From contig NZ_JAQGLB010000002.1 in NCBI RefSeq assembly GCF_027853965.1, positions 310,001 through 374,000 on the forward strand: a DNA stretch of 64,000 bases, in the 5' to 3' direction. The notes under the pieces are model-generated. The model worked only from the letters and a program-made list of their open reading frames with translations, had not been told where the DNA came from and did not search any database. The stretch's first letter is position 1. Every line of letters starts with the position of its first letter. This stretch comes from Saccharopolyspora indica (GTDB lineage Bacteria; Actinomycetota; Actinomycetes; Mycobacteriales; Pseudonocardiaceae). The position numbers were made by a program, and so were the translations under genes. This document shows, in pieces, positions 1 to 11,276 of the stretch.

Positions 1-1110
1 GCGCGCGGGCCCGAGATCGGGACGGTGCCGGACCGGGCGGGCGGTGCGGACTGGCGGGTGCGGACCGTCGCGCTGCCCAGCGGTCGCGTCGCCGTGCTGG
101 CGCTGTCGCTGGCCGGGGTGGACGCCACGGTGCGGCAGCTGGTCGTCATCGAGCTGGTGGTGGGCGGCGTAGTGCTGGTCGTGCTGGCGGCGGCGGCCGC
201 GGTGACGGTGCGGCTGAGCCTGCGGCCGCTGGACCGGATCGAGCGCACCGCCGACGCCATCGCGGCCGGGCAGCTGGACCGGCGCGTTCCGGACCGGGAT
301 CCGCGGACCGAGACCGGGCGGCTCGGCTCGGCGCTGAACGCGATGCTCGGCAGGCTGGTGGACGCCCTGCAGCAGCGGGAGCACTCCGAGCAGCGGCTGC
401 GGCGGTTCGTCGCGGACGCCTCGCACGAGCTGCGCACGCCGCTGACCTCGATCCGCGGGTTCGCCGAGCTGTACCGCCGCAGCGACCAGCACCCGCCGGA
501 GGACGTGCGGACGATGATGCGCCGCATCGAGTCCGAGGCGGTGCGCATGGGCGGCCTGGTCGAGGACATGCTGCTGCTGGCGCGGCTGGACCGGGAGCGC
601 ACCGTGGACCTGGTCGAGCTCGACCTGGTGCCGCTGGTGCAGGACGTCGTCGATGACGCGCGAGCGCGCGATCCCGACCGGGAGATCACCTCGCGCGGCC
701 CGGAGCGGCTGCGCGTGCTCGGCGACGGCCCGCGGCTGCGGCAGGTGCTGACGAACCTGGTGAGCAACGCGCTGTTGCACAGCACGCCCGGCTCACCGAT
801 CACCGTCGAGTTGGCGCCCGGTTCGGCAGGCGGGGGAGCGCTCGCATCAGCGGGAGCGGAGCTGGCGCCGGACGCTCCGGTCGCGGTGGTGTCGATCGCC
901 GACAGCGGCCCGGGCATCGCTGCCGAGCACGCGGGCCGGATCTTCGACCGCTTCTACCGGGTGGACGACGGCCGCACCCGCGAGTCGGGCGGTGCGGGGC
1001 TCGGCCTGGCGATAGCGGCGGCCCTGGCCGGAGCGCACAACGGCTGCGTGGACCTCCGCGCGAACCCGGCCGGAGGCTGCACCTTCCGCCTCCTGCTGCC
1101 CCTGGCGTGA
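1..1110 (+). CDS. Sensor histidine kinase, 5' end outside window
   Basis: This is the C-terminal part of a two-component sensor kinase. The reading frame is open from base 1, so the true start and any sensor domain lie upstream. Visible in order are a hydrophobic membrane segment (about bases 130-220), a HAMP linker, a HisKA dimerisation domain with the phospho-accepting His in DASHELRTPLTSIRG (codon at 424-426), and an HATPase domain with N (TNLVSNALLH), G1 (DSGPGIA) and G2 (GAGLGLAIAAAL) boxes. The architecture resembles actinobacterial MprB/TcrY-type kinases. Its response regulator is probably the upstream neighbour outside the window. The ligand cannot be judged. The stop is followed by a long palindrome shared with the convergent asnB. 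Confidence 0.9.
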   Translation, partial: ARGPEIGTVPDRAGGADWRVRTVALPSGRVAVLALSLAGVDATVRQLVVIELVVGGVVLVVLAAAAAVTVRLSLRPLDRIERTADAIAAGQLDRRVPDRDPRTETGRLGSALNAMLGRLVDALQQREHSEQRLRRFVADASHELRTPLTSIRGFAELYRRSDQHPPEDVRTMMRRIESEAVRMGGLVEDMLLLARLDRERTVDLVELDLVPLVQDVVDDARARDPDREITSRGPERLRVLGDGPRLRQVLTNLVSNALLHSTPGSPITVELAPGSAGGGALASAGAELAPDAPVAVVSIADSGPGIAAEHAGRIFDRFYRVDDGRTRESGGAGLGLAIAAALAGAHNGCVDLRANPAGGCTFRLLLPLA

Positions 1111-1133
1111 CGGGAAGTGTTTCCGCAGGTGGT

Positions 1134-1185
1134 GGGCCCGTGAGTGCTTTGTGGGGTTATAGCACCACAAAGCACTCACGGGCCC
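1134..1185. repeat. 21-bp-arm palindrome, likely bidirectional terminator
   Basis: A perfect 21-bp inverted repeat (1134-1154 pairing with 1165-1185) surrounds a 10-nt loop between two convergent genes. The core GTGAGTGCTTTGTGG recurs in diverged form at 19536-19579. The position after both stop codons suggests a terminator, although no U-tract follows. Confidence 0.75.
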
Positions 1186-1191
1186 ATCTCG

Positions 1192-3012
1192 TCAGAGCTT
1201 GATGGTCGGCCGATGGATATCCACCCAGGCCGCCATGTCGAGGGCCCGCTCGAAGGTGAAGCGGGTCGGCGTGTCGATGTGCTCCGGGTCCAGCGCCAGC
1301 GCGTCGCGCAGCCACTGGCCGTCGAGCAGGGACAGCGCCTCGTCGTCCGCTGCCACCAGGTCCGCCACCTGTCGCTGCAGGGCCGCCGCGTACTTCGGGT
1401 CCTGCGTGGACGGGTACGGGCTCTTCACCCGCTCCACCACCGACTTCGGCAGCGCGTCCGCGGTGGCGTGGCGCAGCAGGCTCTTCTCCCTGCCGTCGAA
1501 GGTCTTCAGCGACCACGGCGCGTTGTAGACGTACTCGACCAGCCGGTGGTCGCAGAACGGCACCCGGACCTCCAGGCCGACCGCCATCGACATCCGGTCC
1601 TTGCGGTCCAGCAGGATCCGGACGAACCGCGTCAGGTGCAGGTGGCTGATCTCCCGCATCCGCCGCTCGGCGGCGCTCTCCCCGTCGAGCACCGGCACCG
1701 CCGCGATCGCCTCGCGGTACCGGTCGGCCACGTAGGAGTCCAGGTCCAGCACGTCGCGCACGTGCGGGGCCAGCACGTGGTCGTGCGAACCGCGCACCGA
1801 GGCCATCCACGGGAAGGTGTCGGCCGCGCGGGCCTCCGGGTCGTGGAACCAGCGGTAGCCGCCGAACACCTCGTCCGCGGATTCGCCGGACAGCGCCACC
1901 GTGGAGTGCTGCCGGATCGCCTTGAACAGCAGGTACAGCGACTGGTCGATGTCGCCGAGCCCCATCGGCAGGTCGCGGGCCCGCACGGTGGCCCGCCGCG
2001 CCTCCGGGTCGGCCAGCGCGTCGGGGTCGAGCACGATGTCCTGGTGCGCGGAGCCGACGTGCTCGGCCACGTCGTGCACGTAGGGCGTGTCGGGCGTGGC
2101 GCGCAGCTCGTCGGGCACGAAGTTCTCCGCCTGGCCGGCGAAGTCCACCGCGAAGCTGCGCACCTGCTCGCCGCTGCGGCCCAGCTCGATGCCCGCCAGC
2201 GCGGTGATGGCGCTGGAGTCCAGGCCACCGGAGAGCAGCACGCAGCGCGGCACGTCGGCGATCAGCTGCCGCGCGACGATGTCGTCCAGCAGCTCCCGCA
2301 CGCGGCGCACCGTGCCCTGCTGGTCGTCGGTGTGCTCGGCGGCGCGCAGCCGCCAGTAGGTGCGCTCGCGCAGGCCGGTGCGGTCGGCGGTGACGACGGT
2401 GCCGGGCTCGACCTCGCGCATGCCCGCCCACACCGCCTGCCGCGGCGTCTTGACCGGCGTGAACAGCTCGCGCAGCCCGTCGGCGTCGACGACCTTCTCG
2501 GCCAGCGGGTTGGCCAGGATCGCCTTGGGCTCGGAGCCGAACAGCACGCCTTGCCCGGTCGGGTAGTAGTACAGCGGTTTGATGCCCATCCGGTCGCGGA
2601 TCAGCAGCAGCTGCTCGGTGCGGGCGTCCCAGACGGCGAAGGCGAACATGCCGTTGAGCCGCTCGGCGACCTGCGGGCCCCACTCCAGGTAGCCGTGCAG
2701 GACGACCTCGGTGTCGCTGTCGGTGGTGAAGCGGTGGCCGCGGCGGCGCAGTTCGTCGCGCAGCTCGGTGAAGTTGTAGGTCTCGCCGCTGTAGACGATC
2801 ACCACGTCGCCGTCGGGTGAGGTCATCGGCTGGGTGCCGCCGGGCAGGTCGATGATGGCCAGCCTGCGGTGGCCGAGCGCGGCGTGCGGTGCCACCCAGG
2901 TGCCGCGGGCGTCGGGGCCGCGGCAGGACATGGTGTCGCACATCGCGTCGATCGCGCGTCGTTCGCGGGTGAGGTCGCGCTGGAAGTCGATCCAGCCGGA
3001 GATTCCGCACAT
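1192..3012 (-). CDS. asnB: Asparagine synthase, glutamine-hydrolysing
   Basis: It makes asparagine from aspartate with glutamine as ammonia donor and ATP, forming an aspartyl-AMP intermediate in the cytoplasm. The protein is 606 aa, within the range of actinobacterial AsnB. I chose the ATG at 3012 rather than the longer frame to 3075, because class II amidotransferases need the catalytic Cys directly after Met (MCGISGW), and an AGGAG lies 8 nt upstream. The N-terminal glutaminase half is followed by the synthetase half, whose PP-loop reads SGGLDSSAI. It stands alone, convergent with the kinase and divergent from the kdp cluster. A tailoring amidotransferase role is possible but unsupported by neighbours. 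Confidence 0.93.
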   Translation of the reverse strand: MCGISGWIDFQRDLTRERRAIDAMCDTMSCRGPDARGTWVAPHAALGHRRLAIIDLPGGTQPMTSPDGDVVIVYSGETYNFTELRDELRRRGHRFTTDSDTEVVLHGYLEWGPQVAERLNGMFAFAVWDARTEQLLLIRDRMGIKPLYYYPTGQGVLFGSEPKAILANPLAEKVVDADGLRELFTPVKTPRQAVWAGMREVEPGTVVTADRTGLRERTYWRLRAAEHTDDQQGTVRRVRELLDDIVARQLIADVPRCVLLSGGLDSSAITALAGIELGRSGEQVRSFAVDFAGQAENFVPDELRATPDTPYVHDVAEHVGSAHQDIVLDPDALADPEARRATVRARDLPMGLGDIDQSLYLLFKAIRQHSTVALSGESADEVFGGYRWFHDPEARAADTFPWMASVRGSHDHVLAPHVRDVLDLDSYVADRYREAIAAVPVLDGESAAERRMREISHLHLTRFVRILLDRKDRMSMAVGLEVRVPFCDHRLVEYVYNAPWSLKTFDGREKSLLRHATADALPKSVVERVKSPYPSTQDPKYAAALQRQVADLVAADDEALSLLDGQWLRDALALDPEHIDTPTRFTFERALDMAAWVDIHRPTIKL

Positions 3013-3299
3013 GGTCCGGACTCCTTCGCCGTCGGGATTGGTGGCCCACGGGTTCCCGGTGGAACCGTTATCCATGCTAAGTAGATCGTTGTATCAGTGA
3101 AACCAGATGACCGGGTGAAGTCGGCCACGCACAATCCGTGCACAGCGGTCGAAACCGTGCATCAAGAACGCGTCAACGCGCTGGTGAGCGGCATCAAGGT
3201 GCCGTCATGGGTCTCGACCGGGGGCGGGGCCGGGGACTTCGCTGAACGCGGGTGGTCGCCGGACCCGGCGACCCGGATTCGAGTGAGGAGTGCGCAGCG

Positions 3300-3383
3300 G
3301 TGGCTGATCTGGCCTACGCCGTGTTGTTGATCGGCGGGTTCCTCGTGCTGGCCCTGACTTTGCGCGGTTTGGAGCGGTTGTGA
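3300..3383 (+). CDS. 27-aa single-span membrane peptide upstream of kdpF
   Basis: A GTG-initiated 27-codon ORF begins MADLAYAVLLIGGFLVL and ends in RGLERL: one hydrophobic span with a short basic tail. A GAGGAG about 12 nt upstream could serve as its ribosome site. Its stop TGA (3381-3383) overlaps the GTG start of kdpF (3380), which suggests translational coupling into the kdp operon. It is not KdpF itself, which follows and carries the usual RPEKF end. It may be a second small subunit or a coupling leader peptide. I know no function for it. Confidence 0.6.
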   Translation: MADLAYAVLLIGGFLVLALTLRGLERL

Positions 3384-3475
3384 GCGCATTGCTGGCCAAC
3401 GTCGCCGGAGGCGTGTTGGCCCTGCTGTTGATCGGTTACCTGTTCGTCGCTCTCGTCCGGCCGGAGAAGTTCTGA
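3380..3475 (+). CDS. kdpF: KdpF, small subunit of K+-transporting ATPase
   Basis: This 31-aa single-span peptide stabilises the KdpFABC high-affinity potassium pump in the membrane. It has a hydrophobic core (VLALLLIGYLFVALV) and the family's characteristic end VRPEKF. The start GTG overlaps the preceding small ORF, and its TGA overlaps the ATG of kdpA (TGATG), so translation of the operon is tightly coupled. Confidence 0.88.
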   Translation: MSALLANVAGGVLALLLIGYLFVALVRPEKF

Positions 3476-5132
3476 TGAGTTCGTTAATGGTCGGCCTGGT
3501 CCAGGTCGGCCTCCTGATCCTGGCCATCGCAGCGGTCTACCGGCCGCTCGGTGACTACCTGGCCCACGTCTACACCAGCGAGAAGCACTGGCGCGTGGAG
3601 AAGGTGATCTACCGCCTGGTGCGCGTCGACGGCGACGCCCAGCAGCGCTGGACCACCTACGCCGCGGGCGTCCTCGGCTTCTCCGCCATGTCCATCGCGC
3701 TGCTCTACCTGTTGCAGCGCCTGCAGCCGCTGCTGCCGCTGAGCTTCGGCCGCGGCGCGGTGGAGCCCGCGGTGGCCTTCAACACCGCGATCAGCTTCGT
3801 CACCAACACCAACTGGCAGTCCTACGTGCCGGAGCAGGTCCTCGGGCACGCGGTGCAGATGACCGGGCTGACCGTGCAGAACTTCGTGTCGGCCGCGGTC
3901 GGCATGGCGGTCGCGATCGCGCTGGTGCGCGGCTTCACCGCGGCGGGCACCGGGCGCATCGGCAACATCTGGGTGGACATCACCCGCGGCTGCACCCGCG
4001 TGCTGCTGCCGATCGCGGCGGTCGGCGCGGTGCTGCTGGTCGCGCTCGGCGGGGCGATGAGCCTCGCCTCGGGCATCGACGTCATCGGGCTGGACGGGCA
4101 GGCGCACACCATCGCCACCGCGCCGATCGCCAGCCAGGAGGCCATCAAGGAGCTCGGCACCAACGGCGGCGGCGTGCTCAACGCCAACTCGGCGCACCCG
4201 TTCTCCAACCCCGGTGGCATCAGCAACCTGCTGGAGATCTTCCTGATCCTGGTGATCCCGCTGGCCCTGACCCGCACCTTCGGCACCATCGTCGGCGACC
4301 GCCGCCAGGGCCGGGTGCTGCTGGCGGTGATGGTGTCGATCATGGCGGTGATGACCGCCGTCGTCTGGTGGGCCGAGAGCCACCCGAACGGTCCCGCCTC
4401 GCTGGCCGCCGGTGGTGCGCTGGAGGGCAAGGAAGCGCGGTTCGGGCTGTTCCTGTCCGGGCTGTTCGCCGTCGCCACCACCGGCACCTCCACCGGCGCG
4501 GTCAACTCGATGCACGACAGCTACACCGGGCTCGGTGGTCTGGTGCCGCTGCTGAACATGCTGCTCGGCGAGGTCGCGCCGGGCGGTGTCGGCGCCGGGC
4601 TGTACGGCATCCTGGTGCTGGCCGTGATCGCGGTCTTCCTGGCCGGGCTGATGGTCGGCCGCACCCCGGAGTACCTGGGCAAGAAGCTCGGGCGGCGGGA
4701 GGTCACCGCGGCGGCCGTCTCGATCCTGGCCATGCCGACGGTGGTGCTGCTCGGCGCGGGCACCGCGCTGGCGCTGCCGTCCACATCGGACGCCATGACC
4801 AACAGCGGGGCGCACGGGCTCTCCGAGGTCCTCTACGCCTTCGCCTCGGCGGGCAACAACAACGGCAGCGCCTTCGCCGGACTGACCGTCACCAGCGACT
4901 TCTTCCAGATCGCGCTGGGGCTGGCGATGCTGTTCGGCCGGTTCGTGCCGATCCTGGCGGTGCTGATGCTGGCCGGTTCGGTCGCCGCGCAGCAGCGCAC
5001 GCCCGCCACCGCGGGCACCCTGCCCACCACCGGTCCGCTGTTCGCCGGACTGCTCGGTGGCACCGTCGTCCTCGTCGCGGCGCTGACCTTCCTGCCCGCG
5101 CTCGCCCTCGGCCCGATCGCGGAGGCCCTCGC

Positions 5133-5136
<4 letters not shown>
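3475..5136 (+). CDS. kdpA: Potassium-transporting ATPase subunit A
   Basis: KdpA is the potassium-binding, channel-like subunit of the KdpFABC P-type pump, used for K+ scavenging when external K+ is low. The 553-aa product matches the family length (about 550-560) and consists mostly of membrane spans. The repeated selectivity-filter regions are visible as [26 protein letters not shown] and AGNNNGSAF. Its ATG overlaps the kdpF stop, and its own TGA overlaps the kdpB ATG. No frame damage was seen. Confidence 0.97.
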
Positions 5137-7202
<2,066 letters not shown>

Positions 7203-7243
7203 GCGGTCCTCGCGACCGCACCGGAACATCTTGAGAGGCACCG

Positions 7244-7846
7244 ATGAAGAGCACGTTGTTGCGGCAGACCCTGGCGGGCCTGCGGCTGCTGCTGGTGGCC
7301 ACGGTCGTGCTGGGCGTGGCGTACCCGCTGGCGATCTGGGGGATCAGCCGGATCCCCGGCCTGCAGGCCAACGCCGAGGGTTCGCAGATCGTGGTGGACG
7401 GGCGGGTGGTCGGCTCCTCGCGGATCGGCGTCGACCCGGTCCCCGCCGACCCGGCGAACGACCCGTACTTCCACACCCGCCCGTCGGCATCGGCCGAAGG
7501 ACCGCTGGGGCCGGGCGACCCGTCGACCACCGGCGGCACCAACCACGGCGGAGCCAGCGAGGACCTGCTGTCCGCGGTGCAGGAGCGCCGCACGGCGATC
7601 GCCGCCCGCGAGGACGTGGCGCCGGAGCTGGTTCCCGCTGACGCCGTGACGGCATCGGCCAGCGGCGTGGACCCGGACATCAGCCCGGCGTACGCGCAGC
7701 TGCAGGCCCAGCGCGTGGCCCGCGTCACCGGGCTGCCGCTGGAGGAGGTCCGGCGCCTGATCGCGGAGAACACCACAGGTGGGGTGATCGCCGAGCGGGT
7801 GGTCAACGTGACGACCCTCAACGTCGCCGTCCACCAAGCCCGCTGA
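7244..7846 (+). CDS. kdpC: Potassium-transporting ATPase subunit C
   Basis: KdpC is the single-span accessory subunit that stabilises the KdpAB complex and raises its ATP affinity. The 200-aa product has one N-terminal membrane helix (residues about 9-30), then a periplasm-facing domain with the family motif RPSAS and a conserved C-terminal segment ending near VVNVTTLNVAV. The start ATG has GAGAGG a few bases upstream. It is 41 bp downstream of kdpB and is followed by two palindromes before kdpD. Confidence 0.95.
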   Translation: MKSTLLRQTLAGLRLLLVATVVLGVAYPLAIWGISRIPGLQANAEGSQIVVDGRVVGSSRIGVDPVPADPANDPYFHTRPSASAEGPLGPGDPSTTGGTNHGGASEDLLSAVQERRTAIAAREDVAPELVPADAVTASASGVDPDISPAYAQLQAQRVARVTGLPLEEVRRLIAENTTGGVIAERVVNVTTLNVAVHQAR

Positions 7847-7855
7847 CCAGGTCCT

Positions 7856-7931
7856 GGTCAATTTCGTACGAAATTGACCGTCACCCGGGTGAACGTCAAT
7901 TTCGCGAGAAATTGACCGGAGCCCGGGTGAC
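7856..7931. repeat. Tandem GTCAATTTC/GAAATTGAC palindromes
   Basis: Two palindromes lie in the kdpC-kdpD gap. The first (7856-7879) is a perfect 24-bp palindrome with half-site GGTCAATTTCG. The second (7895-7916) has the same half-sites around CGCGA and sits inside outer arms GTCACCCGG (7880-7888) and CCGGGTGAC (7923-7931). The same composite unit recurs at 60382-60432. It could attenuate readthrough from the pump genes into the sensor genes. Confidence 0.7.
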
Positions 7932-7991
7932 GGGGCGGCGGTCCGGTGGGACCGTCCGCTATTAACAGCAGGTCGTAGGAGACTGGGGAGC

Positions 7992-10526
7992 GTGGCGGAG
8001 AACGGACGACGGCGCGGCGAGCTGCGGATCTACCTCGGAGCGGCTCCGGGCGTCGGGAAGACCTACGCGATGCTCAACGAGGCGCACCGCAGAGCCGGGC
8101 GCGGGACCGATGTGGTGGTCGGCTTCGTGGAGGACCACGGCCGGGCCAAGACCGCCGCGCTGCTCGACGGCCTGGAGGTCGTGCCGCGGGCCGCGATCGA
8201 GCACCGCGGCGTCGCGCTCACCGAGATGGACCTCGCCGCGGTGCTGGCCCGCAAGCCGGAGGTGGCCGTCGTCGACGAGCTCGCGCACACCAACGTGCCC
8301 GGTTCCCGCCACGAGAAGCGCTGGCAGGACATCGAGGAGCTGCTCGACGCCGGGATCACCGTGCTGTCCACGGTGAACGTGCAGCACCTGGAGAGCCTCA
8401 ACGACGTGGTGGAGGCGATCACCGGCATCCGCCAGCAGGAGACGGTGCCGGACGAGGTGGTGCGCCGCGCCGAGCAGATCGAACTCGCCGACATCACCCC
8501 GCAAGCGCTCCGCCGCCGCATGGCGCACGGCAACGTCTACGCCGCCGACCGGGTGGATGCCGCGCTGGGCAACTACTTCCGCACCGGCAACCTCACCGCG
8601 CTGCGCGAACTGGCGCTGCTGTGGCTGGCCGACCAGGTCGACGTGGCGCTTCGCCGATACCGCGCGGAGCAGAAGATCACCGACACCTGGGAGACCCGCG
8701 AGCGCGTCGTCGTCGCCGTCACCGGCGGCCCGGAGAGCGAGACGCTGATCCGCAGAGCGCGCCGCATCGCCGCTCGCGCGGGCGCGGAGCTCCAGGTGGT
8801 GCACGTGCTGCGCAGCGACGGCCTCGCGGGCTCTTCGCCCAGCGGTGTCGCCCGCGCCCGCAAGCTCGCCGACGCGGTCGGCGCCAGCTTCCACACCGTC
8901 GTCGGCGACGACGTCCCGGAGGCGCTGCTGGAGTTCGCCCGCGCCGCCGACGCCACGCAGCTGGTCGTCGGCACCTCCCGCCGCTCCCGCTGGGCGCGCG
9001 TGTTCGACGAGGGCATCGGCGCGGTCACGGTGCAGAAGTCGGGCGCCATCGACGTGCACATGGTCACCCACGCCGAAGCCGGTGGGCGGCAGCTGCTGAA
9101 GAAGTTCGCCCGCAACCCGCTGTCCACGGCGCGGCAGTTCTGGGGCTGGGCGCTCTCGGTGCTGCTGCCCGGCGCGGTCACGGCGGTGGCCTACACCGCC
9201 GGTTTCGACGCGCTGTCCACGGACGTCGTCGGCTACTTCCTGGCCACCGTCATCGTCGCGCTGGTCGGCGGGATGGCGCCGGCGATCGTCGCCGCACTGC
9301 TCTCCGGCGGCCTGCTGAACTTCTTCCTGACACCGCCGCTGTACACGCTGACCGTCGCCGAACCGCAGAACCTGGTGACGGTGATCGCGATGATGATCGT
9401 CGGCATGGTGGTCGCGTTCACCGTCGACCGCGCGGCGCGGCTCGCCGAGAAGGCCAGCGGCGCGCGCACCGAGGCGGCGCTGCTGACCTCCTACGCCCGG
9501 ACCGTGCTCACCCACCCGGATCCGCTGGCGCGGCTGCTGGAGAAGGTGGTGGAGAACTTCGGCCTGACCTCGGCGGCGCTGCTGGAGCGCACCGACGACG
9601 GCTGGCACGTCGCCGCCGCCACCGGTGCCGAGCGGTGCACCCGGCCGGAGGAGTCCGATGTGGACATCGAGGTCAACCAGGACGTGCACCTGGTGCTCCG
9701 GCGCCCGGGCCGCCGCCCGCTCCCGGCGGCCGACCGCACCGTCCTGGAAGGCGCGGCGGGCCAGGCGCTGATGGCGTTGCGCCAGCAGCGGATGGCCGCC
9801 GAAGCGCAGGAGGCCCAGCGGCGCGCCGACGCCACCCAGCTGCGCACCGCGCTGCTGTCCGCGGTCGGGCACGACCTGCGCACCCCGCTGGCCTCGATCA
9901 AGGCCTCGGTGAGCAGCCTGCGCGCGCCCGACCTCCAGCTCTCCGCGGCCGACACCGCCGAGCTGCTGGCGGGCGTGGAGGAATCCGCGGACCGGCTGAC
10001 CGACCTGGTGGGGAACCTGCTCGACTCGTCCCGGCTGGCCACCGGCGCGATCGCACCCCGGCTGCGCCCGGTCGGCTACTACGAGGTCGCGGCCAGAGCG
10101 CTGGCCGGCCTGGACGGGCAGCAGCACGTCGACGTGGAGATCGACGAATCGCTGCCCCCGGTGCTGGCCGACGTCGGACTGCTGGAGAGGGTGGTGGCCA
10201 ACGTGGTGCAGAACGCGCTGAAGTACGGCCGCCCGCACGGCGGCCGGATCGGCGTCCGCGCCAGCGAGCACGCCGCCCGCGTGGAGCTGCGGGTGGTCGA
10301 CCACGGGCCGGGCCTGCCCGAAGGCGCGGCGGAGACGGTGTTCGCGCCCTTCGAGCGGCTCGGCGATCTCGGTGACACGGGCCCGGCAGGGGTCGGGCTG
10401 GGGCTGAGCGTGGCGCAGGGGTTCATGACGGCCATGGAAGGCACGATCCGCGCCGAGGACACCCCCGGCGGCGGCCTGACGATCGTGCTGTCGCTGCCTG
10501 CGGCGGACGGACAGGGGAGACGATGA
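7992..10526 (+). CDS. kdpD: Sensor histidine kinase KdpD
   Basis: KdpD senses low K+ or osmotic stress and controls KdpE. The 844-aa protein is slightly short of the E. coli length but complete. Visible in order are an N-terminal KdpD domain with Walker A GAAPGVGKTYAML, a universal-stress-like domain (about residues 235-360), four clustered membrane helices (about 390-490), a GAF-like linker, HisKA with the phospho-accepting His about residue 627 (AVGHDLRTPLASI), and HATPase (VVQNALKYG, DHGPGLPEG). The GTG start has AGGAG upstream. It lies in the same orientation as kdpFABC, and its end overlaps kdpE. Confidence 0.95.
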   Translation: MAENGRRRGELRIYLGAAPGVGKTYAMLNEAHRRAGRGTDVVVGFVEDHGRAKTAALLDGLEVVPRAAIEHRGVALTEMDLAAVLARKPEVAVVDELAHTNVPGSRHEKRWQDIEELLDAGITVLSTVNVQHLESLNDVVEAITGIRQQETVPDEVVRRAEQIELADITPQALRRRMAHGNVYAADRVDAALGNYFRTGNLTALRELALLWLADQVDVALRRYRAEQKITDTWETRERVVVAVTGGPESETLIRRARRIAARAGAELQVVHVLRSDGLAGSSPSGVARARKLADAVGASFHTVVGDDVPEALLEFARAADATQLVVGTSRRSRWARVFDEGIGAVTVQKSGAIDVHMVTHAEAGGRQLLKKFARNPLSTARQFWGWALSVLLPGAVTAVAYTAGFDALSTDVVGYFLATVIVALVGGMAPAIVAALLSGGLLNFFLTPPLYTLTVAEPQNLVTVIAMMIVGMVVAFTVDRAARLAEKASGARTEAALLTSYARTVLTHPDPLARLLEKVVENFGLTSAALLERTDDGWHVAAATGAERCTRPEESDVDIEVNQDVHLVLRRPGRRPLPAADRTVLEGAAGQALMALRQQRMAAEAQEAQRRADATQLRTALLSAVGHDLRTPLASIKASVSSLRAPDLQLSAADTAELLAGVEESADRLTDLVGNLLDSSRLATGAIAPRLRPVGYYEVAARALAGLDGQQHVDVEIDESLPPVLADVGLLERVVANVVQNALKYGRPHGGRIGVRASEHAARVELRVVDHGPGLPEGAAETVFAPFERLGDLGDTGPAGVGLGLSVAQGFMTAMEGTIRAEDTPGGGLTIVLSLPAADGQGRR

Positions 10527-11203
10527 CGAAAGTCCTGGTGATCGACGACGAACCGCAGCTGCTGCGCGCGCTGCGGATCAACCTGAGCGCCCGCGGCTAC
10601 GAGGTGCTCACCGCGGTGGACGGCGCGGCGGCGCTGCGGGCCGCGGGCGAGGGCAAGCCCGACGTGGTGGTGCTCGACCTCGGCCTGCCGGACATGGACG
10701 GCAGCGAGGTCATCGCGGGCCTGCGCGGCTGGACGACGGTGCCGATCATCGTGCTCTCCGCCCGCACCGACTCCACCGACAAGGTGCTGGCGCTGGACGC
10801 CGGAGCCGACGACTACGTCACCAAGCCCTTCGGCATGGACGAGCTGCTGGCCCGCCTGCGCGCGGCGGTGCGCCGCGCCAGCACCAGCGGCGCGGTCGAC
10901 CAGCCGGTGGTGGAGACCGCGACCTTCACCGTCGACCTCTCGGCGAAGAAGGTCCTGCGCGACGGCGCGGAGATCCACCTGACGCCGACCGAGTGGGGCA
11001 TGCTCGAAGTCCTGACCCGCAACCAGGGCCGCCTGGTGGGCCAGAAGCAGCTCCTCAAAGAGGTCTGGGGCCCCCAGTACGCGAACGAGACCCACTACCT
11101 CCGCGTCTACCTGGCCCAACTCCGCCGCAAGCTCGAACTGGACCCCAGCCACCCCAAGCACCTCATCACCGAACCCGGAATGGGCTACCGCTTCGAGCTC
11201 TGA
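10523..11203 (+). CDS. kdpE: Response regulator KdpE
   Basis: KdpE is the OmpR/PhoB-type transcription factor phosphorylated by KdpD, which activates the kdp operon. The 226-aa product has a receiver domain with the acidic pair IDDE, the phospho-acceptor Asp in VVLDLGLPDMDG, and Lys in VTKPFGMDE. A winged-helix effector domain follows (LTPTEWGMLEVL, and RRKLELDP near the end). It overlaps kdpD by 4 bp (ATGA) and is followed by a strong palindrome. Confidence 0.95.
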   Translation: MTKVLVIDDEPQLLRALRINLSARGYEVLTAVDGAAALRAAGEGKPDVVVLDLGLPDMDGSEVIAGLRGWTTVPIIVLSARTDSTDKVLALDAGADDYVTKPFGMDELLARLRAAVRRASTSGAVDQPVVETATFTVDLSAKKVLRDGAEIHLTPTEWGMLEVLTRNQGRLVGQKQLLKEVWGPQYANETHYLRVYLAQLRRKLELDPSHPKHLITEPGMGYRFEL

Positions 11204-11208
11204 CCGCC

Positions 11209-11259
11209 AGGTGAAGGGCACCTTTTAGCAAGTAACTTGCCTAAAGGTGCCCTTCACCT
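11209..11259. terminator. Long palindrome between convergent genes
   Basis: A 25-nt arm (11209-11233) is almost perfectly complementary to 11235-11259. The conserved outer part is AGGTGAAGGGCACCTTT. It lies between kdpE and the convergent ESX-associated gene, as expected for a bidirectional terminator. Confidence 0.7.
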
Positions 11260-11276
11260 ACCACCGGATCGGGTGC

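Noticed and set aside
1144-2820. Long plus-strand ORF opposite asnB
   Set aside because: It is the antisense shadow of a well-conserved asparagine synthetase; its composition (Arg/His/Gly-rich, no motifs) is typical of shadows in high-G+C DNA.
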